This document shows, piece by piece, positions 23,590 through 35,129 of a stretch of 64,000 nt of DNA. How positions within the stretch are numbered: position 1 is the stretch's first letter; each line of letters opens with the position of its first letter. The position numbers and the translations under genes were made by a program. Source of the stretch: Aristolochia californica (lineage: Eukaryota > Streptophyta > Magnoliopsida > Piperales > Aristolochiaceae); contig JARWKL010000002.1 in NCBI GenBank assembly GCA_029961685.1, positions 34,626,908-34,690,907 of the forward strand. Direction: 5' to 3'. The notes beneath the pieces were generated by a model. It searched no databases, was not told the DNA's origin, and saw only the letters and a program-made list of their open reading frames with translations.

Positions 23590-24545
23590 ATATCAACGGA
23601 CGAGTTAGATTTCCTTCCTTTTCGGTTCACGGGTAAGAACTACAGTGCCTGGGCATGTTAGTTTCAATTATTTGTCATGGGAAAAGATTTATGGGGTCTT
23701 ATTGATGGGTGTGATCCGACACCTCGCGAGGCTGAAGTGTTGTTAGAATGGACCACCATGGATGCTATGGTCATGACCTGGATAATTGGATCCATTGATT
23801 CTCATCTAGTCCTTAATCTGAGGCTCTACAAAACTACAACGGATAAGTGGAATTACCTCCACAAGGTTTATCATCAAAATAACACGGCCCAACGGGCGAT
23901 TTCAAGTCGAATATGAAATGGAATATTTCAGGCAAGGAAGACATTCCATTGAAGAATATTTTTCGGCTTTCCAAAATCTGTAGGCTGAATATACAGATAT
24001 TGTTTATGAGAACGTCCCAGTTGTTGCTCTCTCTACAATCCAAGCCGTATATGGAATCAGTAAGAGGGATCAATTCTTGATGAAGCTCTGTCCAGAATTT
24101 GAGATTGCTCGTTCACATATGATGAATCGTCATCTAGTGCCGTCTCTGGATGCCTGTTTGAGTGAACTTCTTAGGGAGGAGCAGTGCATTGCTACTCAGG
24201 CTGGCATGGAACATCGAGTGCAGGCTGATACCTCTGCTCCTGTGGCCTATGCAGCACAAGGGAAAAATAAGGGTTGGGACATGAGTTTTGTCCAGTGCTT
24301 CCACTGCAAGTCATATGATCACTTTGCTCGGGAATTCCCCAACAAGTCCTATAACTACTGCAAGAGGCTGGGTCATCTCATATCAGCTTGCCCTATTCAC
24401 CATGAAAAGAAGAAGAATATGACTTATCATGCCTCCACTGGTACTTCTAGTTCTGCAGCATTGCCGACTGCCGTCCTGATTACTACAATTCTTATTCCTC
24501 CAACACCTGCAAGTTTAAACACACTCACTCCTGAAATGGTACAAT
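23590..24545 (+). pseudogene. Copia G gag
   Basis: Capsid-like gag: LPFRFTGKNYSAWA, FQLFVMGKDLWGLIDG, then ESTTDKW-type helices and SIEEYFSAFQNL, followed by nucleocapsid. The codon at the expected start (23,590) is ata, not atg. Stops occur at about 23,658 and 23,983, and there is a frameshift near 23,915. Two zinc-knuckle-like units are seen: CFHCKSYDHFAREF (final Cys replaced by Phe) and YNYCKRLGHLISAC (first Cys replaced by Tyr). Both are therefore damaged. Confidence 0.85.
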
Positions 24546-25030
24546 AGATGATCATATCTGTCTTTTCTACTTTTTGTCTCTCAGGTAAGCAGAAAGTCTC
24601 TACTCAGCCATGGTATTTTGATTACGGTGCTTCTAACCATATGACCAACAATGTAGTGTCTCTTTCTAATGTCAAAAAGTACGATGGAAACCTTCACATC
24701 AACAGTGCTGATGGCAGAGGCCTATCAATGCTATTGGTGATCTCTCCCCCTCCTTAGCTGATGTCTTTGTGTCTCCTGACCTATCGACAAACCTTTTGTC
24801 CGTTGGTCAACTGGTTGATAAAAATTGTAATGTTCAGTTCTCTCGCTCTAGTTGTGTCGTACAAGATCAAGTGTTGGGGAAGGTGATCACGAGGGCCTAA
24901 AGTGGGACGGCTATTTCCACTTAAAATTTTTCTATCCACCATTATTCCCCGTACTCCTATACTTTCTTTTGTATGTAATGTTGTTAGCTCTGGCACTAAG
25001 ATGTAGCATAGATGTCTAGGCCACCCAAAC
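24546..25030 (+). pseudogene. Copia G protease and pre-integrase
   Basis: Aspartic protease motif WYFDYGASNHMTN keeps the catalytic Asp but has Tyr where Ser is usual. A frameshift near 24,740 separates it from STNLLSVGQLVDKNCNVQF. The GAG-pre-integrase zone (MHRCLGHPNSDVLCAMFKSG) follows after further stops. Confidence 0.8.
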
Positions 25031-25765
25031 TCGGACGTTCTTTGTGCAATGTTTAAGTCTGGTTTATTAGGCAGTCAAACATGCACCTCTCTTGATCTTT
25101 CTTTTGACTGTTCATCATGCAAACTTGGCAAAAGTAAAGTTTTACCATTTCCTCATAATGCCTTGCATGCCTCCCACTGTTTTGATCTTATTCATAGTGA
25201 TATCTGCGGAATTGCTCTTGTTGTCTCCCATGTGCAATATAAGTACTTTGTTACCTTTATTGATGACTTTAGGCGGTTTACATGGGTCTACTTCTTACGG
25301 GCTAAGTATGAAGTTTTTGTTGTCTTTAAGAGGTTTCTTGTGCTTCTTGAAACACAATTCTCTGCTCACATTAAGATACTGCGCTCTGACTCTGAAGATG
25401 AGTACATGTCTACTGAATTCCAGGATTTTCTTCAAAGCAAAAGCATTATCTCTCACCGTTGTTGTCCCTCGACACCGCAAAAAAATGGGGTTGCTGAGCG
25501 GAAAAATCGTCACCTTCTTGATATGGTCCGTACCCTTCTACTTGAATAATCCATTCCTCCCTGTTTTTGGTGTGAAGCATTCTCTACCTCAGTTCATTTA
25601 ATCAATCACCTGCCCTCGCCTACCTTGAATCATGTTTCTCCATTCATTAACTTATTTGGTTATTCTCTGTCATACACTGATCTTAGAACATTTGGTTGTG
25701 TTTGTTTTGTGCATCTACCTGATCATGAACGACATAAACTTACAACCTAATCAGTTATGTTTGCA
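25031..25765 (+). pseudogene. Copia G integrase
   Basis: Zinc-binding end CSSCKLGKSK, then the DDE core: DLIHSDICG, FVTFIDDFRRFTWVYF, LRSDSEDEYMS and KNGVAERKNRH, which supply the two Asp and the Glu in correct order. A stop closes the frame at 25,549, and the C-terminal part continues in other frames (VFAFLGYAISQKDYVCYDP near 25,757). It resembles the chromosomal copia integrases and is inactive because of the stop and shifts. Confidence 0.85.
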
Positions 25766-26975
25766 TTTCTTGGGTATGCCATTTCTCAAAAAGACTATGT
25801 TTGTTATGATCCCCAGGCGCATCGAGTTCATATTTATCAGAATGTGGTCTTCTTTGAAAATCAATATTTCGTTCTATCTCAAGTTACACTACCATCTGCA
25901 TCTCTATCTAGTCTGCCTAGCTTTGATGAGTCTTGCACCAATTCATCACTGCTCCCTTCCGATCCCAACTTGGTGCCTACTCCTGATCATCCCTCTGCTC
26001 CTATCCCCATCACTCTTCACAGGTCTACTCGTCCTTCTTTCCCTCCTGATACGTATGGTTTCCCCTCCCCTGTATCACTTGCGGCTACTTTATCCTCTAT
26101 TTCCATTCCCTTTTGCTACAAACAGGCTATGGCACATGAGTGTTGGCAAAAGGCAATGCAAACAGAACTACAAGTGCTAGAGGAGAATCACACTTGGGAC
26201 ATTGTGACTTGCCCCCTGCTATTCGGCCTCTTGGGAGTAAGTGGGTCTTCTCTATCAAGCTGCGTTTAGATGGATCGTTAGATTGGTACAAAGCCTACCT
26301 TGTAGCCCTGGGGAACAACCAGGAATATGGGATTGATATGAGGAAACATTTGCGCCAGTTGCCAAGATGACCACAGTTTGCACTATATTAGCCATTGCAG
26401 CCTCCCACTCCTGGCCACTACATCAGATGGATGTGAAGAATGCCTTTCTACATGGTGACCTACAGGAAGATGTCTACATGAAGCTCCCCTCGGGTATGAC
26501 TAACTCCTCTCCTAAAGATGTCTGCAAGCTACGCCGTCCTCTGTATGGACTTAAGCAAGCTCCTCGAGCTTGATTTTTGCGGCACACTTATTCTCCACAA
26601 GTTTACACAGAGTCAGTATGCTTCCTCTCTCTTCTATGATAAGTGTGTCGTGGGCATGGTCATTCTCTTGGTTTATGTGGATGACATCATCATTAATGGC
26701 ACTAACTATGGCTTGATTACCAAGCTTCAACAGGTGTTGCATGCCACCTTTCATATGAAGGACCTTGGCCAGCTCACATACTTCTTAAGGCTGGAGGTAC
26801 ACCACCGACCCAACGGTATTTTCTTAAACCAGCATAAGTATATTCAAGATCTTATTACTCTAGCTGGATTGGAGGACACATCTTCGGTTGTTACTCCTAT
26901 GGAGGTCACTGTCAAATACAAGAAAGATGAAGGGGCTCTTCTTGATGATCCTACTATCTATCGATGACTGGTTGG
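25766..26975 (+). pseudogene. Copia G reverse transcriptase
   Basis: After a P/S-rich linker, RT runs AHECWQKAMQTELQVLEENH, then [65 protein letters not shown], an intact LVYVDDIIINGT and MKDLGQLTYFLRLEVH. Three frame changes (near 26,240, 26,345 and 26,570) and a terminal stop at 26,967 break it. Confidence 0.85.
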
Positions 26976-27630
26976 GAGTTGCATATACTTGACCACTACT
27001 CGTTCGGACATCTCCTATGTTGTTCATTAGGGCAATCAGTTTATGTCTTCTCCTCGGCACCTTCATCTTGCGGCAGTTCGACGCATCATCCGCTATCTGC
27101 AAGGTTCTCCTACTCGTGAATTATTCTTTCCTACAAGCTCCGCGCTACAATTGGTTGCATATAGTGATGCTGATTGGGTAGGGTGCCCCGATACCCATCA
27201 TTCTACTACAAGCTGGTGTATGTTTTTAGGGGATACATTGATTTCTTGGAAATGTAAGAAACATGACTGGGTGTCCAAGTCATCCACCGGGGCCGAGTAT
27301 CGAGTCATGTCTACTGCATGTTCTAAAGTTATTTGGCTCCGCGGTCTTCTTGTTGAGCTTCAGTTTCCTCAGACCTCACCTACACCACTTCATGCGGATA
27401 ATAAGAGTGCTATTCAGATTGTTGCCAACCCTATTTTCCATGAGAGCACCAAGCACATTGAGGTTGACTATCACTCTATCCACAACACTTTGGAGCACCT
27501 GGTAATATCTCTTCCATACATTTTTTTGGATCTTCAAGTGGCTGATGTCTTCACCAAAGCATTGTCTCAACCCCGGCATAATTTTCTGGTTGGCAAATTG
27601 TTGCTGGTTGACTCACCAACATCAATTTGA
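26976..27630 (+). pseudogene. Copia G RNase H
   Basis: RNase H domain with YSDADWVGCPDTHHSTTSWC, SKSSTGAEYRVMS, HADNKSAIQIVANPIFHE and KHIEVDYHSI, ending VADVFTKALSQPRHNFLVGK. The frame is open from 27,043 to 27,630 and stops just before the purine tract and 3' LTR. It is the best-preserved part of G; a stop upstream at about 27,030 disconnects it from RT. Confidence 0.85.
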
Positions 27631-27637
27631 GGCAGGA

Positions 27638-28083
27638 TGTTACGATATATTGGGATGTATATTAGATAGATTTTATGTTAATACTAGTTGTATAATTTGT
27701 GTTATGTACATAGGGTAATTAAATAGGGCTTAATGGGCTGGGTGGCATTGTATTGGGCCCATGGGCTATTATGTAATAAGCTTCCTAAGACCTAAGTTTA
27801 AATAGAAAAATAAAGAAGGGAAGGCAATGGATTCCATTCCAGAAATCTCTTCATCTCCCTCGTTGAGAAACCAGAGAGCGTGAAGCTCTCTGTCTGGACT
27901 ACACCGTAAGTCCCTAGAGATTGTGGTGGTTCTGTCCACCACCATCAGAGCTGAGTGCTCTCTGTTGGGTTGTGACGTCAGTCTAGTGACGAGGTGGTTC
28001 CATCCCCGGGAAAACCAGACCTTGAACTCTGGTCTTGGCTGATCCGTCAGCCTTGGTTCACCGTCGTAGACCTCATTTTGTCA
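27638..28083 (+). repeat. Copia G 3' LTR
   Basis: 446 bp, starting tgttacgatatattgggatg and ending ctcattttgtca. It is followed by the second ttgct of the TSD and then copia X sequence. Confidence 0.95.
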
Positions 28084-28285
28084 TTGCTATCAATACTCAT
28101 TCATCTTCTAAGGATGGCTAGCTCTTACAAAATCTTTCAGAATACAGACAAGTTGTTGGTGCCTTGCAATATCATACATATACATGGATAGATCTTTCTT
28201 ATGATGTAAATCTTTTTCACAGTATGTGCATCAGCGCAAAGGCACACATCTTACGATGGCCAATCATATTCATTGATATCATAAA
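28084..28285 (+). pseudogene. Copia X relic, right of copia G
   Basis: Continuation of X after the G insertion: a NPSEYRQVVGALQYH-like stretch (shifted frame), SYDVNLFS and then GTHLTM. Unlike the copies at 3.9 and 7.4 kb, it runs on toward the expected KHIL-Y codons before meeting satellite sequence near 28,280. Confidence 0.7.
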
Positions 28286-28959
28286 CTCCTCTTAACCAAG
28301 TTGAAACTAAGATATAGACAAAAGTGAGTGTGTGAAATTCGTGGTGGAATCTTTTGTAAAACCTTCAAATACCATGTGTTTTTGAAAAAAGGTGTCGACA
28401 TGTCTCAAATGTCTGTAAAAGATTGTGTTATCCCTCCACATCTTAAAATGGTCAAACATATTCTTTGATATCATAAACTCCTCTTAACCAAGTTAAAAGT
28501 TAGATATAGACAAAAGTAAGTTTGTCAAATTCGAGGTGAAATCTTTTGTAAAACCTCCAAATACCATATGTTATTGAAAATAGGTATAGACATGTCTCAA
28601 ATGTATGTAAAAGCTAGTATTTTCCATCCACATCATAAGATGGTCAAACGTATTCTTTGATATGTTAAAATCCTCTTAACCAAGTTGAAATTGAGATATA
28701 GATAAAAGTGAGTTTGTGAAATTCGAGTTGGAATCTTTTGTTAAACCTCCAAATACCATATATTTTTGAAAATAGCTATAGACATGTCTCAAATGTTTGT
28801 AAAAGTTCATGTTATCCCTCCACATCTTAAGATGGTCAAACATATTCTTTGATATCATAAACTCCGCTTAACCAAGTTAAAACTAAGATATAGACAAAAG
28901 TGAGTTTGTCAAATTCGAGGTGGAATCTTTTGTAAAACCTCCAAATACCATATGTTTTT
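28245..28959. repeat. 192-bp satellite, left part of array
   Basis: Monomer starts (cacatc) fall at 28,245, 28,437, 28,629 and 28,821, exactly 192 bp apart. The first 35 bp of each monomer (cacatcttaagatggtca, then aacatattctttgatat) match the copia X RT/RNase H border, encoding THLKMVKHIL-Y. The remainder (cataaactcctcttaacc and beyond) is not transposon sequence I know. The fourth monomer is interrupted by copia C1. Confidence 0.9.
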
Positions 28960-29589
28960 TGTTGGATGTAGGATCCCTTTTCCATAATTCCGAGCAAGAG
29001 AAAGAAGAGAGAAAAAAGAGAAAAGGGAAGAAGAGCTTTTGGGTAGAGAGAAGAAAAAATAAAAGAGCAAAGAGAGGTTGCGCAAAGCAAAGGGAGAGAG
29101 AGAGAGACTAACTCGAGATTGAGATGTGTAACTTCATTAATTCTGAATTAAAACACCTCTATTTATAGTAGAGGAGGAGGTAGAGTCCTTATACAATTAG
29201 CCTTTCAATCCTAATTACATTCCAACTCTAACTCTCTAAGATAAGTCTATTTAAACCAAACTACTAGAAGCATAATATAAGTTGAACTCTTGCTTTCTTC
29301 ACGTGAGTATAGGGGAGAAGGCCAGATCATAGCCTTATCCTTGTGGGTCCCTTGTGATCCTCCAGCTCATCTGGAAAAGGTTGACAACTCGTGAGATTTT
29401 TGTGGATCCCACTTGAGTTTCAAGTCTTCTAATTCAATTCTGCTTGTGCTTCTTGATTCCTTAACTCGTGCTTGCTTGGGTGAGGACTCCTCTTGGTGTA
29501 CCACATCCTCTAGGACTCTTCTTGGTGCCCCACGACCTCATGGTGGGTCCCACCAGCTCGAGCACCATGGTGGGTCCCACATTGTAACA
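28960..29589 (-). repeat. Copia C1 3' LTR
   Basis: On the minus strand it starts tgttacaatgtgggaccca and ends atcctacatccaaca. It is 630 bp against 657 bp for the partner, the difference coming from small indels in the GC-rich ggtgggtccca region near the right edge. Confidence 0.92.
29159..29168 (-). promoter_or_regulatory. TATA-like box in family C LTR
   Basis: On the minus strand the LTR contains ctataaatag in a position typical of an LTR U3/R promoter. The counterpart in C2 (59,633-59,643) is conserved; in the 5' LTR of C1 (34,417-34,427) it is partly lost (tatttgtattag on plus). Confidence 0.5.
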
Positions 29590-29599
29590 CTCCCCCTCA

Positions 29600-30260
29600 A
29601 GCTGGGGGTGAGAAGACATCACAAATGCCCAACTTGCTGCATATGGTAGACATAATCTTGTGAGTGACTGGCTTAGTGAGAATGTTTGCAACTTGATTTT
29701 GTGATGATATATGTTTCAGAGATAAGAAACCAACTTGGAACTTTTCTCATATAAAATGGCAATCCACTTCAATATGCTTTGTTCTTTCATGGAAGACAGG
29801 ATTCGATGTAATGTGTATTACTGCTTGATTGTCATAGTATAGATCTATTGAAACTTCGTTGTAGAATCCCAACTCAGTGAAAAGAGATCTTATCCATATG
29901 AGTTGACTAACAGTGTGTGCCATGGTTCTATATTTTGCTTCTGCACTCGACCATGCTACTACATTTTGCTTTTTGCTTCTCCATGTAACCAGATTTCCTC
30001 CAACCATCGTACAAAATCTCGAAGTAGACTTCCAGTCATCTGGGGATCCAGCCCAGTCTGCATCTAAGAATCCTTCGATGTTGAAGTGACCATGATTTTT
30101 ATATAGAATCCCCCTTCCAGGAGCTCCTTTTAGTTATCGTAGTATTCTTTCAAGTGCTTGCCAATGACTAAGTTGTAGTTTGTGCATGTATTGGCTTACC
30201 ACACTTACTGTGTCAAAAATATCTGGCCTTGTTACACATAGGTAAATAAGTCGTCCCACT
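29600..30260 (-). pseudogene. Copia C1 RNase H
   Basis: Minus-strand RNase H, with LVTWRSKKQNVVAWSSAEAKYR, YYDNQAVIHITSNPVFHE and KHIEVDCHFI. Stops near 29,747 and 30,010 and frame changes toward RT break it. It matches C2 and B1 closely in this domain. Confidence 0.85.
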
Positions 30261-31060
30261 AGTCTTTGATATTTTCCAATATTTACATATTCTCAAGTGC
30301 CTCCACATAATTTTGTATTTGCGTCCATAGGAGTGTCTGTTGGTTTGCATCCCATCATTCATGTTTCTTGTAGTAGATCAAGAGCATACTTCCTTTGGGA
30401 TAGGACAATCCCATGTCATGATTGTAACACTTTAATACCCAAGAAATATTTGAGTAATCCAAGATCCTTCGTCTTGAATTATGCACATATTTTTTCCTTT
30501 GTTTTCTGAATGCCCTCAGAATCACTTCCAGTTAAAATAATATCATAAACATATACAACTAGAATCAACTTACCTCTCGCTGTATTTTCAATAAATACTG
30601 AGTGATCTGTAGAGTATCCGTGAAAACCGGCCCGTCTGATGGCTTGACTAAATTTCTCAAACCATGCCCGAGGGGATTGCTTTAGACCTTATAGAGATTT
30701 TTTAAGGTGGCATACGGACTCCCCCTCAACCACATACCCAGGTGGTTGTGGCATGTAATTTTCTTCTTTAATATCACCATTTAGAATTGCATTTTTTACA
30801 CGTAGTTGATATATTGGCCATGATGAATTGGTAGCCAAAGATAATAAGATACATACCGAGTTCATTTTTGCCACTGGAGAGAAGGTTTCTTCATAATCAA
30901 TTCCATAGCACTGAATATAAACTTTTGCAACCATTCGAGCCTTCAGTCGTGCAATGGACCCATCCGGATTGTGTTTGATAGTATAAACCCACTTGCAACC
31001 AACATGTTTTTTTATCTATGGGAAGAGGAACCAATGACTATGTATGATTGTCATTAAGTG
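30261..31060 (-). pseudogene. Copia C1 reverse transcriptase
   Basis: RT with YIQCYGIDYEETFSPVAKMN, SSWPIYQLRVKNAILNGDI and PPGYVVEGESVCHLKKS. The catalytic YVDD motif (about 30,545) reads YVYD, so the first active-site Asp is lost. Stops and shifts separate the blocks; the frame is open only from 30,934 to 30,689. Confidence 0.85.
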
Positions 31061-32350
31061 CCTTCATTTCTTCATCCATTGCTGCCTTCCACCTTGGATT
31101 TTGTAGAGCCACCTGATATGACTGTGGAACAGATATGGAGGAAATAGAAGAAAGAAACCGACAACATAAAGGTGAGAGGTGATGATGAGACACAAAATTG
31201 GAAATAGGATGAGAAGTAGAAGGTTGAGCGCATGATCGAGGTTCTTTCCGTATAGCAATAGGGCGAGTATCATATCGAGGACCAAAATAGTCGGAGATGA
31301 AGGACTTACCTCTGGTGGATCTATTAACTCGATAGGTGTGGTGTCGACCACTTGCTCTGGTGGTTGAATGATCTTTGTATCATGAGGCACAACCGATCTA
31401 GGGGAACTTTGTACTGAGGATAGACTAGGAGGAGCTCTATCAAAATAATATGAGGAGTCTTCAAAAAATGTTTTGTCCATGGACACAAATGAACGTTGAA
31501 GAGTAGGAATATAACAAACATAACCCTTTTGTGAGAGAGTATCCCAAAAAAATACACTTGATAGATTTAGGATCAAGTTTGCTTTGTCTAGGTAATGAGT
31601 TATGAACAAGATATCCAAAGACTTTTAACGGTAATGAAAATGGATCATCATTCGGTAATAATCTAGAGTAGGGAGATTTATTACCAAGAATAGTAGATGG
31701 TAGACGATTAATAACAAATGAAGCCATAAGGACGGCATGAGGCCAATAAAAGTATGGAACTTTCATGGCATATAACAAACCTCGAACTACCTCAAGAATA
31801 TGATGATTTTTCCGTTCGGTTACTTCATTTTGTTGAGGAGTGTAGGCGCATGATGTTTGATGGATAATGCCATTTTTTTGACAAAAGGAGTCAAGGTCTT
31901 TGGAAATATATTTTTTAGCATTATTAGACCGGAGAATTTTTATTTTCTGACCAAATTGTGTGAGTACCATAGCATGAAATGACTTAAAAATGTATGGTAT
32001 CTCATAACACTCCTTAAAGATAAACAACCAAGAGTTCGAAGTGAAATCATCAATAAAAGTAATAAAATATTTTGCTTGAGAAATATTAGAGACACTCAAG
32101 GGCCCCAAACATCAGTATGAATTAACAAAAATGAAGGGTCACTTTTGACTTCTGGACGAGGAGAGTATGTACTCCTTTGATGTTTACTCAATTGACAAAC
32201 CTCACAACAAAAATTTGACCTGACTTTTAGGGATGGAAACATATAATGAAGAGACAATGCAGAAGGATGTCCCAATCGATTGTGCCTTAAACATGTCTCA
32301 TTTTAAGTAGTAGAAACCATATTAATTTTTGGCATGTCCAAGTAGTAAAG
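31061..32350 (-). pseudogene. Copia C1 integrase and linker
   Basis: Integrase is largely open from 32,108 to 31,461: GPLSVSNISQAKYFITFIDD, KILRSNNAKKYISK (second Asp replaced by Asn), IIHQTSCAYTPQQNEVTERK (catalytic Glu kept) and KSIKCIFLGYS. Upstream are the zinc-binding residues near 32,200 (FCCEVCQLSKHQRS). The C-terminal linker (31,618-31,064) is P/S-rich. Confidence 0.85.
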
Positions 32351-33735
32351 CCCCCCTTATTCATGGCCTCCACCAATCACCTGCTTCGTTACAAGATCCT
32401 GAAAGACACATGAAGTGGGTGAGAAGGTAACCGAGCAATTAAAATATTTTTTAATCTGACTAACAGATAATAGGTTTAAAGGAAAATTAGGAACAAAAAG
32501 AATATCAGTGAGCATAAGTGATAGGGTGACAAAAGTGGAACCTTTCCCTTGGACTTTGGTTTGAGAACCGTCAGTTATGGTAACAAACTTGTGTGAAAGA
32601 CTCGGAGATAGAGAATGGAATAAATTTTTGTTACCTGTAAGATGCTTGAAGGCTCCTGAATCAATTATCCAGGATGAAGATGAGGCAGATAGCGTACGTG
32701 AAGTGGTAGTGGCAATAGTAGTTGTAGAGGAACTAGGAGAAGAACCTAATGGTCTTCATTTTTTGAAATAGCTCATACTCTTCGTCAGTAATATTTTTTG
32801 TGCAGTTGTTGTTGTGGGATGTTCTTCTTTTGTATCACTCATAAAGGCTTGATTCGCCCTTGTCAATTCTGACTTTTCATTTGCTTTATAGCATATTTCT
32901 TTATAATGGCCATATTTTCCACAGTAAGTCCATGCCCTGTAACGACACTGATCTATAGTGTGGCCAAAAAATTTACAATGTGTACATTTGGTATTATCTG
33001 TTCTGCTAGCACCAGTCCTTCCACCTCTTCCTCTCCCCGTCTATAACCTCTACCTTGGCCTTAGCCGCGGTCAGCTCTATGATTAAAATACGTAGCGGAT
33101 GATACATCAGTAGTGGAGGAAGAAGTGTCTGGAATACGAAGTAGTGTTGCACACACATCATCAAACTTTGGGACAGCAGAAGCACTCAAATGTTGACTCT
33201 TGGCAATCTCAAGATGAGGTTTAATATTTGCAAGAAAAATAGTAGTAATTAAGGCTTCCTTCTGTTTATCATGGATAGAAATATCAGTGGTTGAGGGCTG
33301 AGCTAACTTCCACTCTTGAAGAAAGCCTCTAAAGCGGGCCAAGTACTCATGAATATTTTCTCCTTGTTTAGTATTCAACATTCTTTGGAGAATATCATAG
33401 GGTCTATGTAGTGTATCCGGGCATGAGTATAGTTTAGCACATGTCTCCCAAATTTATTTAGCAGTATCAAGATGAATAACATTACTAGAGACATGTTCTT
33501 CCATGCTATTTTTTAGCCAACCAATTACCAAAGTATTATTCTTCAGCCATTTCATATAAAAAATATCATCTTCATCAATAGGTGGTCCTCTGGTAGTGAG
33601 ATGACCAAGTAGGTCTTTTGTTATAAGAAACCTCTGAACCGATGTGGACCAACTCATAAAATTTGATACCCCACGTAAGGGTATGGTGGTGTTTCTCAGT
33701 ATATCACCTTTGTTATTCATATTTTTGTCAGCCAT
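32351..33735 (-). pseudogene. Copia C1 gag and protease
   Basis: Gag starts at 33,735 (MADKNMNNKGDILR, PLRGVSNFMSWSTSVQRFL) and is stopped at 33,453 in the sequence AK-stop-IWETCAKLY. It resumes (MLNTKQGENIHEYLARFRGF) to 33,061, with the nucleocapsid region broken. The protease region near 32,640-32,700 shows SSWIIDSGA-like codons and downstream NLLSVSQ. No complete frame survives. Confidence 0.8.
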
Positions 33736-34218
33736 GATAGGCTTTTCTTAAAAAAAAAAATTCTAATAATAACACCAAGTAGCACTCCTTCAATCAACTC
33801 GATGTATGGGAAAATTTAGCATCAATGCTAAATTATGATTCTTATTTTTTTTTTCCAAAAACCACTCATAAGAGGCTCAATAATATTTTTCTATATCATG
33901 GAACTCTTATCCCACAAAAAAAAAAATTCCAATAATCAGATTATGGACTGGTCTCGATAAATAGAATTTCCAAACCGGTAAACTATTTTGATAGCTCCTT
34001 CTAGATAGAGAGGCATGCATATCCATAACATAATAAGATTAAAGCATTCACATATTCATCCTTGAATCATCTTCTAAATTCCAAAACTATTAGCATAAAA
34101 AAAAAAATTTGAACACTTATCTCTTGGCTTGTGTTCTTCCTTCATAAAGAGCCTTCTTTAAGTGGTGTTGATCATCACTTCTCTAGAGCATTCCTTTGAT
34201 GAAGGATCCTAAATACCA

Positions 34219-34875
34219 TGTTGGATTTAGGATCCCTTTTCCATAATTCTGAGCAAGATAAAGAAGAGAGGAAAAAGATAAAAGGGAAGAAGAGCTCTCG
34301 GGTAGAGAGAAGAAAAAATACAAGAGCAAAGAGAAGTTGTGCCAAGCAAAGGGAGAGAGAGAGAGAGTAACTCGAGATTGAGATGTGTAACTTCATTAAT
34401 TCCGAATTACAACACCTCTATTTGTATTAGAGAAGGAGGTAGAGTCCTTATACAATTAGCCTTTCAATCCTAATTACATTCCAACTCTGACTCTCTAAGA
34501 TAAGTCTCTTTAAACCAAACTACTAGAAGCATAATATGAGTTGAACTCTTGATTTCTTCACTTGACTATAGGGGAGAAAGCCAGATCATAGCCTTATCCT
34601 TGTGGGTCCCTCGTGATCCTCCAACTCATCTTGATAAGGATGACAGCTCGTGAGATATTTGTGGGTCCCACTTGATCTTCAAGTCTTCTAACTCAATTCT
34701 GCTTGAGCTTCTTGATTCTTTAACTTGTGCTTACTTGGGTGAGGACTCTTCTTGGTGTACCACATACTCTAGGACTCTTCTTGATGTCCCACGTCCTCAT
34801 GGTGGGTTCCAGCAGCTCGAGCATCATGGTGGGTCCCACCAGCTCGAGCACCATGGTGGGCCCCACATTGTAACA
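34219..34875 (-). repeat. Copia C1 5' LTR
   Basis: 657 bp; plus-strand edges are tgttggatttaggatccc and ccccacattgtaaca. The plus-strand left edge is the same sequence into which A1 inserted in C2 (50,724-50,738 and 59,457 on). Confidence 0.92.
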
Positions 34876-35129
34876 TTTTTGAAAATAGGTATAGACATGT
34901 CTCAAATGTCTGTAAAAGCTCGTGTTGTCCCTCCACATCTTAAGATGGTCAAACATATTCTTTGACATCATAAACTCCTCTTAACCAAGTTGAAACTAAG
35001 ATATAGGCAAAAGTGAGTTTGTCAAATTCGAGGTGGAATGTTTTGTAAAACCTCCAAATACCATGTGTTTTTGAAAATAGGTATAGACATGTCTCAAATG
35101 TTTTTAAAAGCTCATGTTATCCCTCCACA
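34876..35129. repeat. 192-bp satellite, right part of array
   Basis: After the C1 TSD (ttttt) the fourth monomer resumes at gaaaataggtatagacatg. A fifth starts at 34,934, which is in register when the 5921-bp insertion is subtracted. A sixth begins at 35,126 but diverges after four bases. Confidence 0.9.

Larger units (their letters stand above)
22657..28083 (+). mobile_element. Complete Ty1/copia element G
   Basis: A 5427-bp element with both LTRs (22,657-23,097 and 27,638-28,083), a primer-binding site just after the 5' LTR (tggtataagaac, 23,098), a purine-rich tract before the 3' LTR (ttgaggcagga) and a 5-bp TSD, ttgct, at 22,652-22,656 and 28,084-28,088. It sits inside copia X; the copies of X at about 3800 and 7270 keep the empty site with one ttgct. 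Gag, protease, integrase, RT and RNase H are in copia order, but frameshifts and stops occur throughout, so it is not autonomous. Confidence 0.95.
28960..34875 (-). mobile_element. Complete Ty1/copia element C1
   Basis: A 5916-bp minus-strand element. Left (3') LTR 28,960-29,589, right (5') LTR 34,219-34,875, TSD ttttt on both sides (28,955-28,959 and 34,876-34,880). The primer-binding site, read on minus, begins tggtatttagg (34,218 downward). The polypurine tract is the reverse of ctccccctcaagctggggg (29,590). Gag-PR-INT-RT-RNase H lie between 33,735 and 29,610 with many breaks. It split the satellite array. Confidence 0.95.

Noticed and set aside
23406..23636. Repeat-rich 76-residue protein (GVDLEFSA repeats)
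   Set aside because: It is out of frame with gag, sits in the leader of copia G, and has no independent support.
28245..28959. Regularly spaced repeats resembling a CRISPR array
   Set aside because: The 192-bp units are repeated along their whole length with no unique spacers, and the context is plant retrotransposons; it is a satellite.
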